Numbered from the stretch's first letter, positions 1-12,888 are shown. The stretch: DNA of 64,000 nucleotides from Strongylocentrotus droebachiensis (GCA_035222895.1 JAVYIG010000170.1:723501-787500), one strand, 5' to 3'. Translations and numbers: made by a program. Notes: generated by a model not told the origin, from the sequence alone.

Positions 1-35
1 CATTTTCATATTCTTGTCTTATTTCTATTTCTCTC

Positions 36-37
36 TT

Positions 38-84
<47 letters not shown>

Positions 85-211
85 TACATGTATCTAACTT
101 TCTCTTTTTTTCCTTCATTCTATATCTCCCCATTCACTGCTCTCTCTCTTTCTAAACACTGCTCTCTCTCTCTACAATCCCTACTATTCTATCTCACCCC
201 CTCCCTCTCTC

Positions 212-242
<31 letters not shown>

Positions 243-286
243 CACCTCCTCCCCCTCCCCCTCTCTCTCTCTCCCTCTTCCATTCT
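36..286. repeat. Poly-C then (TC)n microsatellite
   Basis: A C-run is followed directly by (TC)n to about 79; after about 100 bp of interrupted CT-rich sequence, more (TC)n runs from about 185 to 280. The open frame through it is a low-complexity Ser/Leu translation. Confidence 0.9.
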
Positions 287-1573
287 TACTTCAAAATACA
301 GGATTGATACCTTCACTTCGGCATAGATTTCGGTGACCCACTTTTCCAGCATGTGGTTTCAAAAATAAATATCTAGGCCTCCCAGTAAGGTTTATTTCTC
401 ATATCAGTATCATACACAATCTTCTTTCCCTTAATCTCCACATCAGTTTCTTTTCATAAAAGTATATATTACTTATTTATAACACTTTAGGCCTCAGCTC
501 TAGAAATTTTTCACTCTAAATCTTTAAAATCCTACCCACTTTTAGTCTTTACGTTTTACAGAAAAGATTCATTTTCACTGATCAGTGCATGAGAGGTGCA
601 TCTAGTTATCTACATAGACTCTTTCATACCATGAACCTTCTAGGAATCTGGAAACCATGCAGGAAATTTATGAAATATCTTCACATGCATGTTGTACACT
701 TGTTTTGGAGATGGTATACACAGTAAAGCAGTCGTCCTTTGGGTAGTGCATCACCAATAACAGAAGCTTTTATTATTTTACTAAAAAAAAAATTGTTTTA
801 ATAAATCAGGATTGCCTCACACAATCAAGGTAAATTAGCAAGGAATTTGAATAGAAATCAAGCAAATAACTTTAAAGTTTGAATCAATATACAAGTCTTA
901 TCTAATAGATTGAATTAATATATCTATTTCAGCTATAATAACCTTTAATTCTGCAATGAATGGGCAGGAATGAACCCTTCAGAAATGCTGCATGAAACTA
1001 TGAAGTGCATTTTTTTATTTACATAAGCCTGAATAATTTTTTATAGTATGAATATGGTGGAGATAAGTTATGACAGATAGGAACATTATATCATATATTT
1101 CTTTAATGATAATTCACATATTTCCATTTTCAAAAATGCTGCACAATATTATTATTTAGCCATTAAAAAATTAAAATTGTACAGTTTTAAAAAATTACCC
1201 CTCTTCTCTTATTCTTCTCTAGAAGTACAGGCCACCATGCTGTCGGTGTATCTTTGTACTGTTAAAATTGTGTAGTTATATGTACAGTGCTGTGGAACAT
1301 CTAATCTATGTGCAGTTAAAGACTTTACCTCTGACATGAATTAGTCTAAAGCCAAATGGTAATACACAGAGTGCCTTTTGTTCAAACTCAATTGCAACTG
1401 TGATAATATCTGCATTATCTTTGACATGTTTTGCCGAAGCCTAGCTACTGCTTCCTGATCTTTAGATCACTGCAGGTATATCATTAATGATGCATTAATG
1501 AGGTCATTTGCAATTTCATCTCGGATATGATATCATCTTTTTGGAGTCAGAAGGGCTTTTAATCGTATACCAG

Positions 1574-2086
1574 CGTGTCCAAACACAAAACAATTTATCC
1601 TGAAACTCTATAACGAAACGTTGTATAAAGAATCATCGTATACATTCTAGGGTGTCCACACACAAGAAATGTTGTATAAAGAATCATCGTAAAAATTTCA
1701 GGGTGTCCACACACACAAGAAAGTAATTCAGAAACTCTACAGCGAAACATTGTATAGTTGCGCAGTTTGCTACTGCAGTCATGAAATAGATGCGGAAATG
1801 AGAGGTCGTGTCTCCATTCACGCGAGGTCACGTTAAAGCCCCGCCAAGTTTTACCGCTCTAGTTCGACTAGTTATACTAGTTACGTCCACACACAACACA
1901 TTCCGTGATTAGGCGTGATTAGGCCTGATTCTTTATTGAGTTCACGTTCGAAACGATGCCCAAACCTGCGTTTCGTTATACGACGTATCGTTAGTAAGTG
2001 TCCACACACACAATTTCATCATATAACTATCCTGAAACGGTATAACTAATCACACCTAATCACAAAAATTGTTGTGTGTGGACACG
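1574..2086. mobile_element. MITE with GTGTCCACACACAA ends
   Basis: Terminal inverted repeats are CGTGTCCAAACACAAAACAA on the left and, reverse-complemented, CGTGTCCACACACAACAATT on the right. GTGTCCACACACA recurs inside at about 1650, 1700, 1885 and 1999, as do GTTGTATAAAGAATCATCGT and GTGATTAGG repeats. About 513 bp, no coding capacity. The many internal copies of the end motif suggest repeated self-insertion or amplification of subterminal repeats. Confidence 0.7.
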
Positions 2087-2774
2087 GGGTACTATATCAC
2101 AGAGTTAATGCAATGAAAAAATTTCCTTCTGATGAGGTATAATTTCATTTGAAAAAAAAACACGGGTTTGAAACAGGGTGCAACAATTTTTACAATTACC
2201 CCCAGAGAATGCTAGATTATTTGTTTTTGTTCTTTCTTTTGAATATACTCTAAATAAATTCTCCTTATTTGAAAATGAATCAAATACGAATCCTTTTAAG
2301 GACATTTCCTGAAAATTCCTTTCATTATTTCCCAGAAATGAAGGCTCAATTACATGCCTCACATTGCATTAACAAAGAGGCATGTAACTTTCTAATCAGA
2401 CACACCAAAGTGAAATTCTTTGCTAATTCTTATTCATTAGCAAAATGTGGCGCCTGAACAGAGAGAGCATCAACACAGCCAAAAGGAAAGTCAAAGTGAC
2501 ATGTTAAATTGGAACAAGGCCGACACTACCAATCCCAGACCACATGAAACGCCAGCGCTACACACTCACACAAATACACTAGTATGCAGGCACAAACCCT
2601 GGCCAGTCGTAACGGGTAATAGGGTGTCTGAACTGAAAGACTATACAGATTGCACGGTCTACTGAATGCCATAGCTCCTGAGCTATAGCCAGTGACTGAC
2701 AGAGTTAGGCTCAGCTCCAGACTTTATGGAATTGTGTGTAAGTGTCAAATTCGAGTCTGTCCCTCAAGACTACA

Positions 2775-2804
2775 CACTCCCCCCCCCCCCCCCTACCTTT
2801 TCCC

Positions 2805-2839
<35 letters not shown>

Positions 2840-2852
2840 ACTCTTTCTCTCA
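2775..2852. repeat. Poly-C then (TC)n microsatellite
   Basis: A run of about 17 C is followed by CT-rich sequence and (TC)n. Open frames on both strands here are simple-repeat translations. Confidence 0.9.
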
Positions 2853-3033
2853 AGTACACTTCTGGATTGAGTCTGGTGAATAAAAGAGCTCATGTGGATG
2901 CGCTACTGCTGGGGTGAAAGCGTGTCTGACAGAGATGTCGTGATGACGGAGACTGCTTTGGAAACCAGCTTGGTAGCTGAAACCACATCTCCATATATAG
3001 GCACAGGGGATATTCTACCTTCCACTCTATCTC

Positions 3034-3076
3034 CCTCTCTCTCTCTCTCTCTCTTTCTCTATCTCTCCTATTTTCT
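3034..3076. repeat. (CT)n microsatellite
   Basis: Short interrupted CT tract in AT-rich DNA. Confidence 0.85.
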
Positions 3077-4007
3077 CTCTATGACCATTTCTAAGCATCT
3101 TAATTTTCTATCAAAATCCTGCTTATCACACCCCTCCCCCCTGCGGTCTTTCTCTCTCCTTCTATCTTATGACTAACAAAATTGAAATGTCCAAGTATAT
3201 TTGAATAACCATTTCACTTCATAAAAAACAAAGAAAAATCCAACATACACCCTTCCTATAAAAACAAAAAATTCTGCAACCATAACCTTAACATTCACTA
3301 CATCGTGGAATTCTAAATTATATACATGTAGAATACTGATTATGTCATGGATTTCACGAGTGTATATTTCTGCTACATACTGCAAGTACCAAAATTATTA
3401 AGATATTGACCTGAAGTAATTTACTTCGGACTGACTGTCAAAGTTAATTAAATTTAAGTCATTCTATTTCTCGTCAGCTCAGTTATCCACCAATTTATCT
3501 TGCATTTACATTCAATTCATAGTTTGTTTGCCTGATTCATTAGACTCTAATTTTGTTTGTGTCTTTAACTCTTGGGTCTCGTGCAATGGCATATAATGGC
3601 ATTCAAAAAACTTCTCTGAACCTATTGCCTATGAGAGCCTAGCGGCTCCTGTATTAAAGCCTATGGGAATGGAATAATGCTGTAGTCAATTAAAGTTAAA
3701 AGTTAAAGTTGATTTCAAATCCTTCATTTCCTTTTTGATTTTCTTACATGTATCTGTCAAAGTGTTTGACATATTTGGTTCATCAATAAAATAATTAAAC
3801 TTTTTTTTACCTGAAAAAGGGAATTACCAAAATATCTACCTCAATGAAATGCAACGATAAGCTATACATAGAATAAAACACCAAAATGGCTCTTAATTTT
3901 GTTTTGGTACTTTAATGTAAAGTATCCCCTTTTCTACCAAACTGTTGCTGTGGACACCAATGTATGCTGAAGCATTTGACTGGAAAGAAATTCCTCTGTC
4001 TCAAATG

Positions 4008-4100
4008 AAATTATCATCTGTTTGGAGCCAGAAGGGTGTTTACTCATATACTTTAATACAGCATTAACAACCTTCTGACTCTGAACAGATAATAACATTG
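4008..4100. repeat. GAGCCAGAAGGG palindrome element, copy 1
   Basis: The left arm TTGGAGCCAGAAGGGTGTTT and right arm AACAACCTTCTGACTCTGAA are inverted repeats around TCATATACTTTAATACAGC; ATTATCATCTG and CAGATAATAA extend the pairing outward. It is one of at least five copies in the window. Confidence 0.7.
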
Positions 4101-4574
4101 TCCTTTGTATAAAAGCAGGGCATACCTTTGCAATGCCTGAAAGTATGTGTATGTATTGTTGAGTATAACTCAACAAATCATTCTACCGGATGAAGGGGTG
4201 CAACAGTAAGAAGGCCATAGCATCAGATTAGCTGTTTAACACAAGGGGGATTGTTTTATAAAGGAAATGTAAAAGACACATCTATGACATCTGTGCAGTG
4301 AAAGAGAATACACACACACCACTTTTTATATTGCATTAAATATATATTTCAAGGGATGGGGGATAGTGGAACAAACCTTGTATTCAAAATGTAATGTTAT
4401 GTCAGTCAAACTTCATACAACTCTCAATCCTCATACACATCGTTCATGCATTGAGTCAACCCTGATTCTTAATCAATACGTCATACAAAACAATACCAAA
4501 TCTCTTTTTTTGCTACACAACATTTCAATCTATATTACATATCACTACACCCATTCACCAAAAAAAATCATATG

Positions 4575-4640
4575 ACTTAAATAATAATAATAACAAAAAC
4601 GGTGCATATAAAGCGCTTACTTTCAAAGTCTCTAAGCGCT
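4575..4640. repeat. (AAT)n-tailed repeat end with AAGCGCTT motif
   Basis: AATAATAATAATAAC is followed by GCATATAAAGCGCTTA and CTCTAAGCGCTATAA. The same AAGCGCTTA...AAGCGCTATA plus (ATT)n layout recurs in opposite orientation at 57945-58026. It looks like the 3' end of a retroposon such as a SINE; the family is not identified. Confidence 0.5.
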
Positions 4641-4665
4641 ATAACAACCAAAATACAAGATAAAC

Positions 4666-4771
4666 AATTCGTCCCTATTTTCACGAAGTGACGGTAGTGA
4701 ATGAAAATCCCATACAATTTGTGTGCAGATTTTCCTCACTACCGTCACTTCTTGAAAACAGGAACGAATTA
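4666..4771. mobile_element. Small foldback MITE (106 bp)
   Basis: Two arms of about 44 bp, carrying GAAGTGACGGTAGTGA and its complement TCACTACCGTCACTTC, form a near-perfect hairpin around a short loop; the outer ends AATTCGT and ACGAATT also pair. No coding capacity. Confidence 0.75.
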
Positions 4772-6545
4772 TATACTAAACAAAACAACAAATTACAAAT
4801 AAACCTACAAATTACAATACATATGAAATATACATCAATGTGAACAGTTTCAACAGAGTAAGTTAATCATCAAAAGCAAATTTGAATAAATTTGTCTGAA
4901 GACAAGTTTTGAATTGGTTGATAGTCTGACAGTTAGACTATTTTATTTTCCAAGTCTGAATGGCTAACTTCCATTCCTCTGATCACTGTTTGGCCTTGAT
5001 CAAGGCATTCAGATTGACAAGCACATGTGAGGATGATAAGATAAAGAGCCCTCCATACAAAATATGATGTATGCCATCGGCAAACAAGGGGTCATCTTGT
5101 CTGCAACAGCAATAAGCCTATCAGCTTCTAATCCTTGATGGTAAATATTTTATCTTTTAAGATGTTATGTAGTTCAAATGGCATAATAAATGTTCTTCTG
5201 TTCTGTACACACATATTACATTACAATAATACTGCTCTGTGCACTTTAGACTCAACATCACAATGCCTCCTTCAAATTAATCGGATATTTAAATCAACAG
5301 GATATTTAAATCTTATCTGTAGATATTGCATACAAAGGGAGCAACATACATTTTGATGTTAAATGAACCTTGAAGACCATATAAATGTCAAAAGCTTCTT
5401 GAGTATTCTCTTCACAAAAGAGCTAACTGGTGCCAAGTTTATTGGTTGAATTTTGTCCCATATTTTACCTTATACATAGTGCATATAATAAAGCAACTCA
5501 TCAAATTCATGAAAAGTGTAGTGTTACACAGTCACAAGTAACCCTACTCGCAAAATGACGAAAAATAGTTCCGGGCCTTCGCTATTATCATCCCATCTAC
5601 GACACTCAAGTACCACCATGACTAAAAATAAGTCACAAAATATCCCCAAAACACTCATGTCATCAAAAGAAGACAAAGGTTTATAAATTCATGTGACTAC
5701 ATCAATGTAACGTGAGAGTGACGAGACACAATGTCTCTTAAAAGACGAAACATGATGCACCACAGCACTCCTATAATTTAACCCATACAATGTGAAGCAT
5801 CCTTAGAAATGAGACTGGTTCCCCAGAATTATCAGCATGCATCCCCATTCCACACATACTTTCTTCTCTAAGCCCCAGTGAGGAGAAGGTCAAGAAGGGT
5901 TCAACACCAGTCTTCCAACCAGAAAATCATTGAAGAAAAGAAAATGTATGAAGCCCCAAAAGGCAAAAAAGGCGTCTTTCATAAGGAGAATTCCAAGTAT
6001 GTGTGAAATTCACATCTAAGTGAAGTTCAACACTCAATGGGAGTTCGAGAACCAGAGACTTCAGTGGAAAGCGTTTTATAATCATTGTTTTTTTAATTAT
6101 TATTATTATCATTATTATTGACAACTCATTCTAAATACCGGTACTCAAGTTCTAATTGTAACTTTTTCACAATGATGGAGAGATATATCAAGCATCCTGT
6201 TTTTTATAACATTTTACGATGTTCCCTTTAAATTCTGAACAGAATAGGGAGAGAGCAGCGACACTTTGTCAGGTCCAATATCATTTTGTTTTTATCTCCC
6301 TAAAAACAAAACCCTCTTATCACATTGACACATGATCAGCCGTATGAACTGAAATCAGAGATGTTTGCAAGAAATCAGAAACTTCAAAACCAGCTTAATG
6401 AACTTCAGGGTCAAACGTGGAAAAAATATGATATTCAAGTGTTCTAAACACAAAAAAGGAACTGATAAGACATAAGTTGAAGAATACAATCCTGATGTAT
6501 TCAATCAAAGAATAGTAATATATTCCCTTGCAGTCTCACAATTAA

Positions 6546-6804
6546 AGAGGGTGTAGCATGGCAAATACTGGTTAATGCCATCTACAACATCTTTTGGACA
6601 ACTGCACGTAAACGAATAGACTTGATTGACGGTCAGCCCACGCTAGTGATTGAGAAACAGACCAAACTTCTCCCTGTGCTTCAGTTTTGCGTATATTTCA
6701 CACACGTGAATACTGCGGTCGCATCATCCGTAGTCATATTATACCCAATTGGCCCCGAGTCGGGCCACGGGAAAGACACATAGTCTCGTCATGCTACACC
6801 CCCT
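6546..6804. mobile_element. TTAA-flanked MITE, GGGTGTAGCATG ends
   Basis: Inverted ends AGRGGGTGTAGCATGRC are bounded on both sides by TTAA (6542-6545 and 6805-6808), the target duplication typical of piggyBac-type transposition. It is 259 bp with no open frame, richer in CpG than its flanks. Confidence 0.75.
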
Positions 6805-7039
6805 TTAACATCTAGACTCATTAACCTAAATGTCCCACGTCCGGTCTTCCAGAATATACATGAATATATTACGTCTAGAGTTCATATCCTCAATCGGCGG
6901 CCATGGCTGATGGTTGATAGGAGTTGCCATGGGAATACATCATCATTATCAGGATGTGCTATGGTTGACAGGCTCTCACGGTTATTTCACGATTGGCTTC
7001 ACATCAATCCCCTGCCGGGTGAAGGCACAAGAAAGCTCA

Positions 7040-7195
7040 AAGATCAAAGAGATAGAGAGACAGAGAGACAGAGAAACAGAGACAGAGAGACAGAGAGAGG
7101 GAGAGAAAGAGAGACAGAGAGAGGGAGATAGAGAGACAGATAGAGAGAGATAGAGACAGACAGACAGACAGACAGAGGGAGATAGAGAGAGATGA
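7040..7195. repeat. GA-rich (AGAGAC)n microsatellite
   Basis: Purine-rich tract of GAGACA and GAGA units, with a (CAGA)n block near 7155-7175. Open frames through it are Arg/Glu or Ser/Leu artefacts. Confidence 0.9.
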
Positions 7196-7197
7196 GG

Positions 7198-7939
7198 GTT
7201 AGAACTCGTTCTCACTCACTTTCTGGACCAATCCAGGCTAGATCGGTCTAACCGGGAGTGTGAACGGACAACCGTGCCAGGAGGCGATCTTCTGGACCGA
7301 TCCAGAAGATCACCTCGTGATGTGGTCTTCTGGACCGAATCGCTTCCTAGATCGCCCCAGACCGATCTAGCGTGCAGTGTGAACATCAGTACAAGAATAA
7401 CATCAGAGAATAATATAAGGAAAGATAGAGAGAAAAAAAATGATAGAGTAATAAAACAAAGAAAAACATGAGAAGTGAAAAAAGGAAAAACAAAGACTAA
7501 CATAAGGAAAGACAGAAAGAGAAATTGATGAATATAGAGCATTCAAAGACAGAAGAGGAGATGAAAGATGGAAAAAGAAAGAATAACATAAGAAAACAGA
7601 AATAGAAAATTTAAAGATAGAAGAGGAGATGAAAGATAGAAAAACAGAGAATAGCATAAGAAAACAGAAAAAGAAAATGATGGAAGGAAAACAAAGGAAC
7701 AACATGAGAAAAGATGGAAAGAAAAATGCTAAATCACACAAGCAGAATATAGCAGATGATGAAGCACCCTATTTGGTTTTAAATACGTGCGAAACATTTG
7801 ACCCGCTGACCTTTGCTACCACAGCAACAGGAGCGGTCTAGCTCATTACGTGTGAACACAAACGAATTGTACCTCTGGAGCGATCCAGTGGATCGGTCTA
7901 GCCTAGATCAGTCCAGGAAGTGAGTGAGAATGGGGTCTA
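7198..7939. mobile_element. TIR element carrying an AACATAAGGAAAGA minisatellite
   Basis: Inverted ends of about 50 bp: TTCTCACTCACTTTCTGGAC at the left and its imperfect complement at the right, then a palindromic GATCGGTCTAG region on each side. The interior (about 7385-7740) is a degenerate minisatellite built on AACATAAGGAAAGACAGAAA. GA-rich microsatellite DNA lies on both sides. The motif GTGTGAAC occurs near both ends. No transposase is visible. Confidence 0.65.
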
Positions 7940-8412
7940 AGACAGATGCATAGAGAGACAGTATAGAGAATAGGTAGAGAGAAGAGGAATAGAGATAGAG
8001 ATGCATAAAGAGACTGAGAGAGGAGGGATACAGACGAGGAAGGAATGGAAGAGAGAAATATGTTAAGGGAGACAGAAGACTGAGGAAAAGAGAACAAGTA
8101 CAACAGAGAGATAGATAGGCAGAGGGAGGGATAGAGATATACAAAGAGAAACAGATATAGCAATAAGAGCTAGAGAGATAAAGAACAAAGACAGGCAGAT
8201 GCAAAGACAGACAGAGAGAGAGAGAGAGAGAGAGAGCATAAGGGGGAGATACATTGTAATAGAGATAGTGAAATGTAGGAAAAAGATTTAAAAAATGTAT
8301 AAAAAGACATAAAGAGAGAAATAAAATATAGAGATAGAGAGAGGGGGAGGGATAGAGAGATGAAAACAGAGAGAGAGGGAGAGAGAGATAAAATAGAGAT
8401 AGAAAGAGAGAC

Positions 8413-8447
<35 letters not shown>

Positions 8448-8460
8448 AGAGGAATAGAGG
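7940..8460. repeat. GA-rich low-complexity tract
   Basis: About 500 bp of AGAGA, GATAGA and GACAGA units with (GA)n cores at about 8213-8235 and 8415-8443. The 237-codon minus-strand open frame here, rich in Leu and Ser, is a translation of this tract and is not a gene. Confidence 0.9.
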
Positions 8461-8649
8461 GATGCATAGATAGATAGAGACATGTAGACAATACTAGACA
8501 TAGGCAGAGATAGAGAAAACCGCTCAAGGAAAAGCAATTGAATAATGACAAGTGCATCCAAGGAAATGACCTTGCTATTTCGCGGCGCCAAATTTGATAC
8601 CTGCTGCGCAGTGAAGCTCAAAATAATTTATGTGATTAACCACTTGCAT

Positions 8650-8892
8650 GAATACAGGTACCAATAAACTCAAATTTTGCAATCTACAAGTATTTCCAGT
8701 TCAGCGTTTCATTTTGCGATTTAAATTATAACTCTGAGTAAATTTGAGATCAAAACCACATATTTTATTAGCTGCTACTGAATACAGGTAGCAAAATACT
8801 CACACTTAACAATTTCACAAGTAATTCTGCTTTCACATCTCATTTTTACAGCTTAGATTGTAACTCTGGATAAATTTGGGTTCAAAACCACA
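8650..8892. repeat. Tandem duplication (~112 bp x2)
   Basis: 8650-8760 and 8780-8892 are diverged direct copies; both start GAATACAGGTA and end CAAAACCACA, with TCAYTTTK and GTAACTCTG in register. The period is about 130 bp. Confidence 0.7.
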
Positions 8893-8964
8893 AATTGAAC
8901 TAGAAATGCAATCGTGTCACAACGATGTGCGTGCAATGACGCCATGTTTCTACGTGTCAAACGA

Positions 8965-10760
8965 AAGATCCTCTCTCGGACTATCCAGAACAATTTGTAC
9001 AAAGTCTGTAGCTTCTGTGATATTGGAGATAGGTAGGACGAAAGAAAGGCCTCAACAGTGACCTTGATGGGATGGTAGTGGCTATGCCTACGAAGCTTGA
9101 AAGAAATTGGGATAGGGGAACCTAGAAAGGGCTCGCAAGCACTGCGTGTAAAAACCAATGGGATTTGGTGCATGTTCGTCATTGCAATCAAGATCGTTCT
9201 GGGGGCCAAAAGCATGAACCCGATATGCCCCATAGACAATGCGTGTAATGCATGGGCGGAAAACGTACAGGATCTGTATTATGACCGGAGTTAAATTGTT
9301 TTTTCTCTCTCTCTTTATGTCTCTTTATGGGCCGTATTTGGTATCATTAGAAAGAGAATTTCATGGTTGTTATTGTAAACCACTCTCTTTTTTTCTATGA
9401 TAATCCTATCGAAACACATGATTTAAAATAGATTTATAGAACAAAATGGCGTCTTGAATGGCCCCCTTGACCAATTTCAAAAATCCGGCCAAGAGGTGCC
9501 CTGCGTATTGGAACTCGGTATGCCACTGCAAATGTTCAAGGAAAAAAAAGGACATTTAAGGGGCGAAAAGCAGTCTGAAAAAATGACATCCTAGCCGATA
9601 CGTGTTAGATTCGGGCGGAAACTCGGCGGAATTTGTATAGTGACCTTTGTTCAAATGCGATTTACTCACAATTTTCTGTGTGAACATATACTATACTTGG
9701 TATCATTCGAAAGGGCACTTCATTGCGGTCAGTTTGACACCACTGTTATGTGCGCGCAATGTATTGTACGCATTAAACGCGCTATTACGTAATGCATAGT
9801 AAATTCATCATTTTTGACGATAACTTTGCGCTGACATATTAGAATTTTACCAAACTTGGCAAACAGTTGTCACGTATATTGATACATATGTCTGCCAAGT
9901 TTCATTGATGTAGGTATAAAGATCGTCATTTTAGAGCAAGTTGAAGTTATTTTGGAATTTTCTGGAAAATGGCGAATTTGGAGGGCATTTTTCTGAAAGT
10001 CGGTCAGTGTTAGGGTATATAATTTTGTATATGGCTGGAAAGGGCATATCTTCAAGTATCTAAATCCAAAAAAGGGTACGGGTTTGCCAAGCCATAATGG
10101 AGATACGGCCAGAGAAAGAAAGCCAATTCTTAGAACTTTAGAGGGCGCTATTTAGGTTTTGCAAAGCCATTGGAGCGTGAAATTTGGCATGGCTATGTGC
10201 AATTATGGGATAAAGATACTGTGTGATTTAAATACAAAACGGAATTTATATGAGAAAGTTATGGCAGTTTTAGATTATTTAGGGGTCATTTTTTCAAGAA
10301 TTTGAGAGATTGTTGACGGAGACGGTTTCAGATTTGAATTTTGAGTATGAAGATGGCATTTTGAAGGGCAGGTTATACGTCGCAGATGAAAGGACGTCTC
10401 TTAGAATATCTAGAGTAATTTGTTAGAAGTTTGTAGGATCTAGGATAGTGGAGATAGGAAGGAAAATAGAAAGGCCTTAAAATGGACCAGAAACGGACAA
10501 AATGGCGCCTGGACGTTTACGCATGAGTGATTTCAGAAAACGAAAAAGTAGGTGACCTAGATTGGATATCAGAGATTACGCCTACGAAGTTTGAAAGGAA
10601 TCGAGCAAGAGAAAAGGACCTGGATAGGAATAACAAGCACTACGTGCAAAGCGAATGGGATTCCGGACGACAAGAAGAAGAGGAAGAAGAAGTAAGAATA
10701 TTAATAATGTGAACGAAAACAAGGCAATGACGAAGGTCGTCATTGCAATAACCTTCCACT
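8965..10760. repeat. Unclassified ~1.8-kb repeat with internal direct duplication
   Basis: Blocks at about 8965-9195 and 10395-10760 are related direct copies. Shared words in the same order are GTGGAGATAGGAAGG-like, AAAGGCCT, CGCCTACGAAGTTTGAAAG-like, ACAAGCACTACGTGCAAA-like, AATGGGATT and TCGTCATTGCAAT. Between them TTGGTATCATTMGAAAGRG also occurs twice (9338 and 9699). The end has an AAGAAGAAGAGGAAGAAGAA tract and a short hairpin around GACGAAGGTCGTC. No long open frame is present. The texture recalls dispersed non-coding repeats of marine animals; I cannot name a family. Confidence 0.5.
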
Positions 10761-11107
10761 GTCAGGTAATACCAATCTTCTGAGAACCAGTTAGGTGATA
10801 ACTTTATTTTAGGGAAACAGATGGCGTCATCTCATCTTGTTGACTCCGTTTTGCTCTTTAAACATGCATAATGATTGGTTCCATATACAAATACTTTTTA
10901 CAATTAGAAATGAATACTATTCATATCCATATTTACGAGGATAGGTTTTTTCTTACCGCATTTTAAGACAAATGTTGTTCATTTGGGAATTGAGAACAAG
11001 TAAAGCACTAAAACACTATTGCTCATCCAGCATACTTCTATGAAATATGAGTTAGCAAAGTTGCACATTCAGAAAACCATGAAAAGTCCTATCATAAGCA
11101 GAATATG

Positions 11108-11527
11108 GGCGCTCTATTGATTTTTGCTCTGAAATCTGATATTGCAACATTGCAGTACCTTCTCACACGTACTTCGGTCATGCTCTGAATTTTTGTTTAA
11201 AAATGCAAAATCACGATAACAGCTCTGAGAGCTAGAAGGGTGTTAACTCTGTGTTAAAGGATATGAGCTAATGCCCTTCTAGCTCCAATATGATTTGTAA
11301 AAGTACAAGTGTCTAACATATATAACTTCTGTTCACTTTATCATCAGCGGAAAGCCAGAAGGCAATTACTAATATCACTTTTCAAAGAGTTAACGCCCTT
11401 CTAGCTAACAGCGCTGTTATCATGATTTTGCCCTTTAATAAAAAATCAGAGCATGACCAAAGTATGTGTGAGAAGGTACTGCAATGTCGCAATATCAGAT
11501 TTCAGAGCATAAATCAATAAAGCCGCC
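11108..11527. mobile_element. Foldback element with ~145-bp arms and two internal hairpins
   Basis: 11108-11252 and 11383-11527 are inverted copies at roughly 90% identity; shared words include GCTCTGAAATCTGATATTGC, GTACCTTCTCACAC and CATGCTCTGA. The inner end of each arm is half of a GCTAGAAGGG hairpin. The 130-bp loop holds the two other halves (GAGCTAATGCCCTTCTAGCT near 11263 and AGCCAGAAGGCAATTAC near 11352). The whole unit is thus a large palindrome containing two small palindromes of the dispersed GAGCCAGAAGGG family. Confidence 0.8.
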
Positions 11528-11699
11528 ATGTTCTGCTATCCCGCGTGTGCAATATCGAGACCAAGTCACTATAAGCATGATATATTACATGGGAACATTT
11601 CTGGGACATGATAGTACTTTCACATCAGTTCTATATTTCAAGCTTCATGTTCCACTTCTGTTTTCTTCTTTCTTCCTGTCTCCCTTTTTAAAAGATTTT

Positions 11700-11822
11700 C
11701 CTATGCCCCCCCCCCCTTTTTTCAATCTCCCAATCTCTCTCTGTCTCTGTCTCCCTCTCTCTATTTGCCTCTCTCTCTCTCTCTCTCGCTCTCTCATTCT
11801 CTCTCTCTCTATTTTTTTAAAA
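11700..11822. repeat. Poly-C and CT microsatellite
   Basis: A run of C followed by TTTTTT, then interrupted (CT)n to about 11815. Confidence 0.9.
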
Positions 11823-12169
11823 GTATTTTGTTGGCAAAAGTACATGCAGCTGCCCATCAGAACTATATTCCATAGTGCACTAAAACAAAATATTTTTAGG
11901 CAAAGAGTAGGTTCACATCAGAAGTAGATCTCATCAAGAGTACTTTTTTTCTTAATAAGGGAACGTTAGTTTAACATTTAAAAACTAGATCTAAAAGATT
12001 ACTTTTAACTATTAGGAATGAGTAGTTTCACAAAAAGAACTAGATCTTATAGGTGATTGCACTTTCACATCAAAAGTAGATATCCGGGGGGACATAATTT
12101 ATTTTTTTCAGAAATCGTAATTTCACGTAGACATGAGAGAATGAGAACGTGAGAACTGGACATTCTATA

Positions 12170-12252
12170 CGTTCTCTTCCCGTCAGTCTTTCTCCTTCTC
12201 GCCATTCTCCCTCTTTCCCTCCCTCCCTTGCTCTCTCTCACTCCCTCTTTGT

Positions 12253-12284
<32 letters not shown>

Positions 12285-12495
12285 TCTCTCTCTTTCTCTT
12301 TCTTCCTCTCTTTCTCTTTCTCCCCCTCTCCCTTTCTCTCTCTCTCTTTCTCCCTCTCTCTCTTTCTCCCTCTCTTTCTTTCTCCCTCTCTTTCTTTCTC
12401 CCTCTCTCTTTCTTTCTCCCTTTCTCTCTCTTTTACTCCCTCCGTCTGTCCGTCCTTCTGTCTGTCCCTTCCTCCGTCTTTACCTCCATTTTCCT
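12170..12495. repeat. CT-rich low-complexity tract
   Basis: About 320 bp of TCTC, TTTC and CCCTCTC units. Open frames of 90 and 119 codons through it encode only Ser/Leu/Phe/Pro and are artefacts. Confidence 0.92.
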
Positions 12496-12888
12496 CCTGA
12501 TTTTTTAACTTTCTTGGCTTCTACAAATTTATGAAGATACGTAAGGATCAAATATATATTCTTTAAACTCATCCTTTTCTTAAAGAATTTAAACCTTGTG
12601 ATAGTGGATGAGAAAGGTTGGGGATATCTTTCCCAACTTTCTACCTCTTCACTACAATCAACCCCAACCCCTCCCTATCCCTACCCCTCAACCTTCCCTT
12701 CGCCCCCTGAGGGAGGGATCACAGTGGTTTCATCCCATTTAATTTGATGTGGTCTCAAGGGTCGATGCTAGATTGGGGGCAAAATAAACACCTTCTAACA
12801 CTCCAATTACTCAAAAGTGTTTTATGTGATGATAAATCGCTGTTTTATTTCCACTAATGCCTGAAGGCTCAGTAAGATACACATCTAC

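Noticed and set aside
7908-8621. 237-codon minus-strand frame rich in Leu/Ser
   Set aside because: It follows a GA/CT simple repeat throughout; no domain, no normal composition.
12149-12508. 119- and 90-codon frames
   Set aside because: Translation of a CT-rich tract; only Ser, Leu, Phe and Pro.
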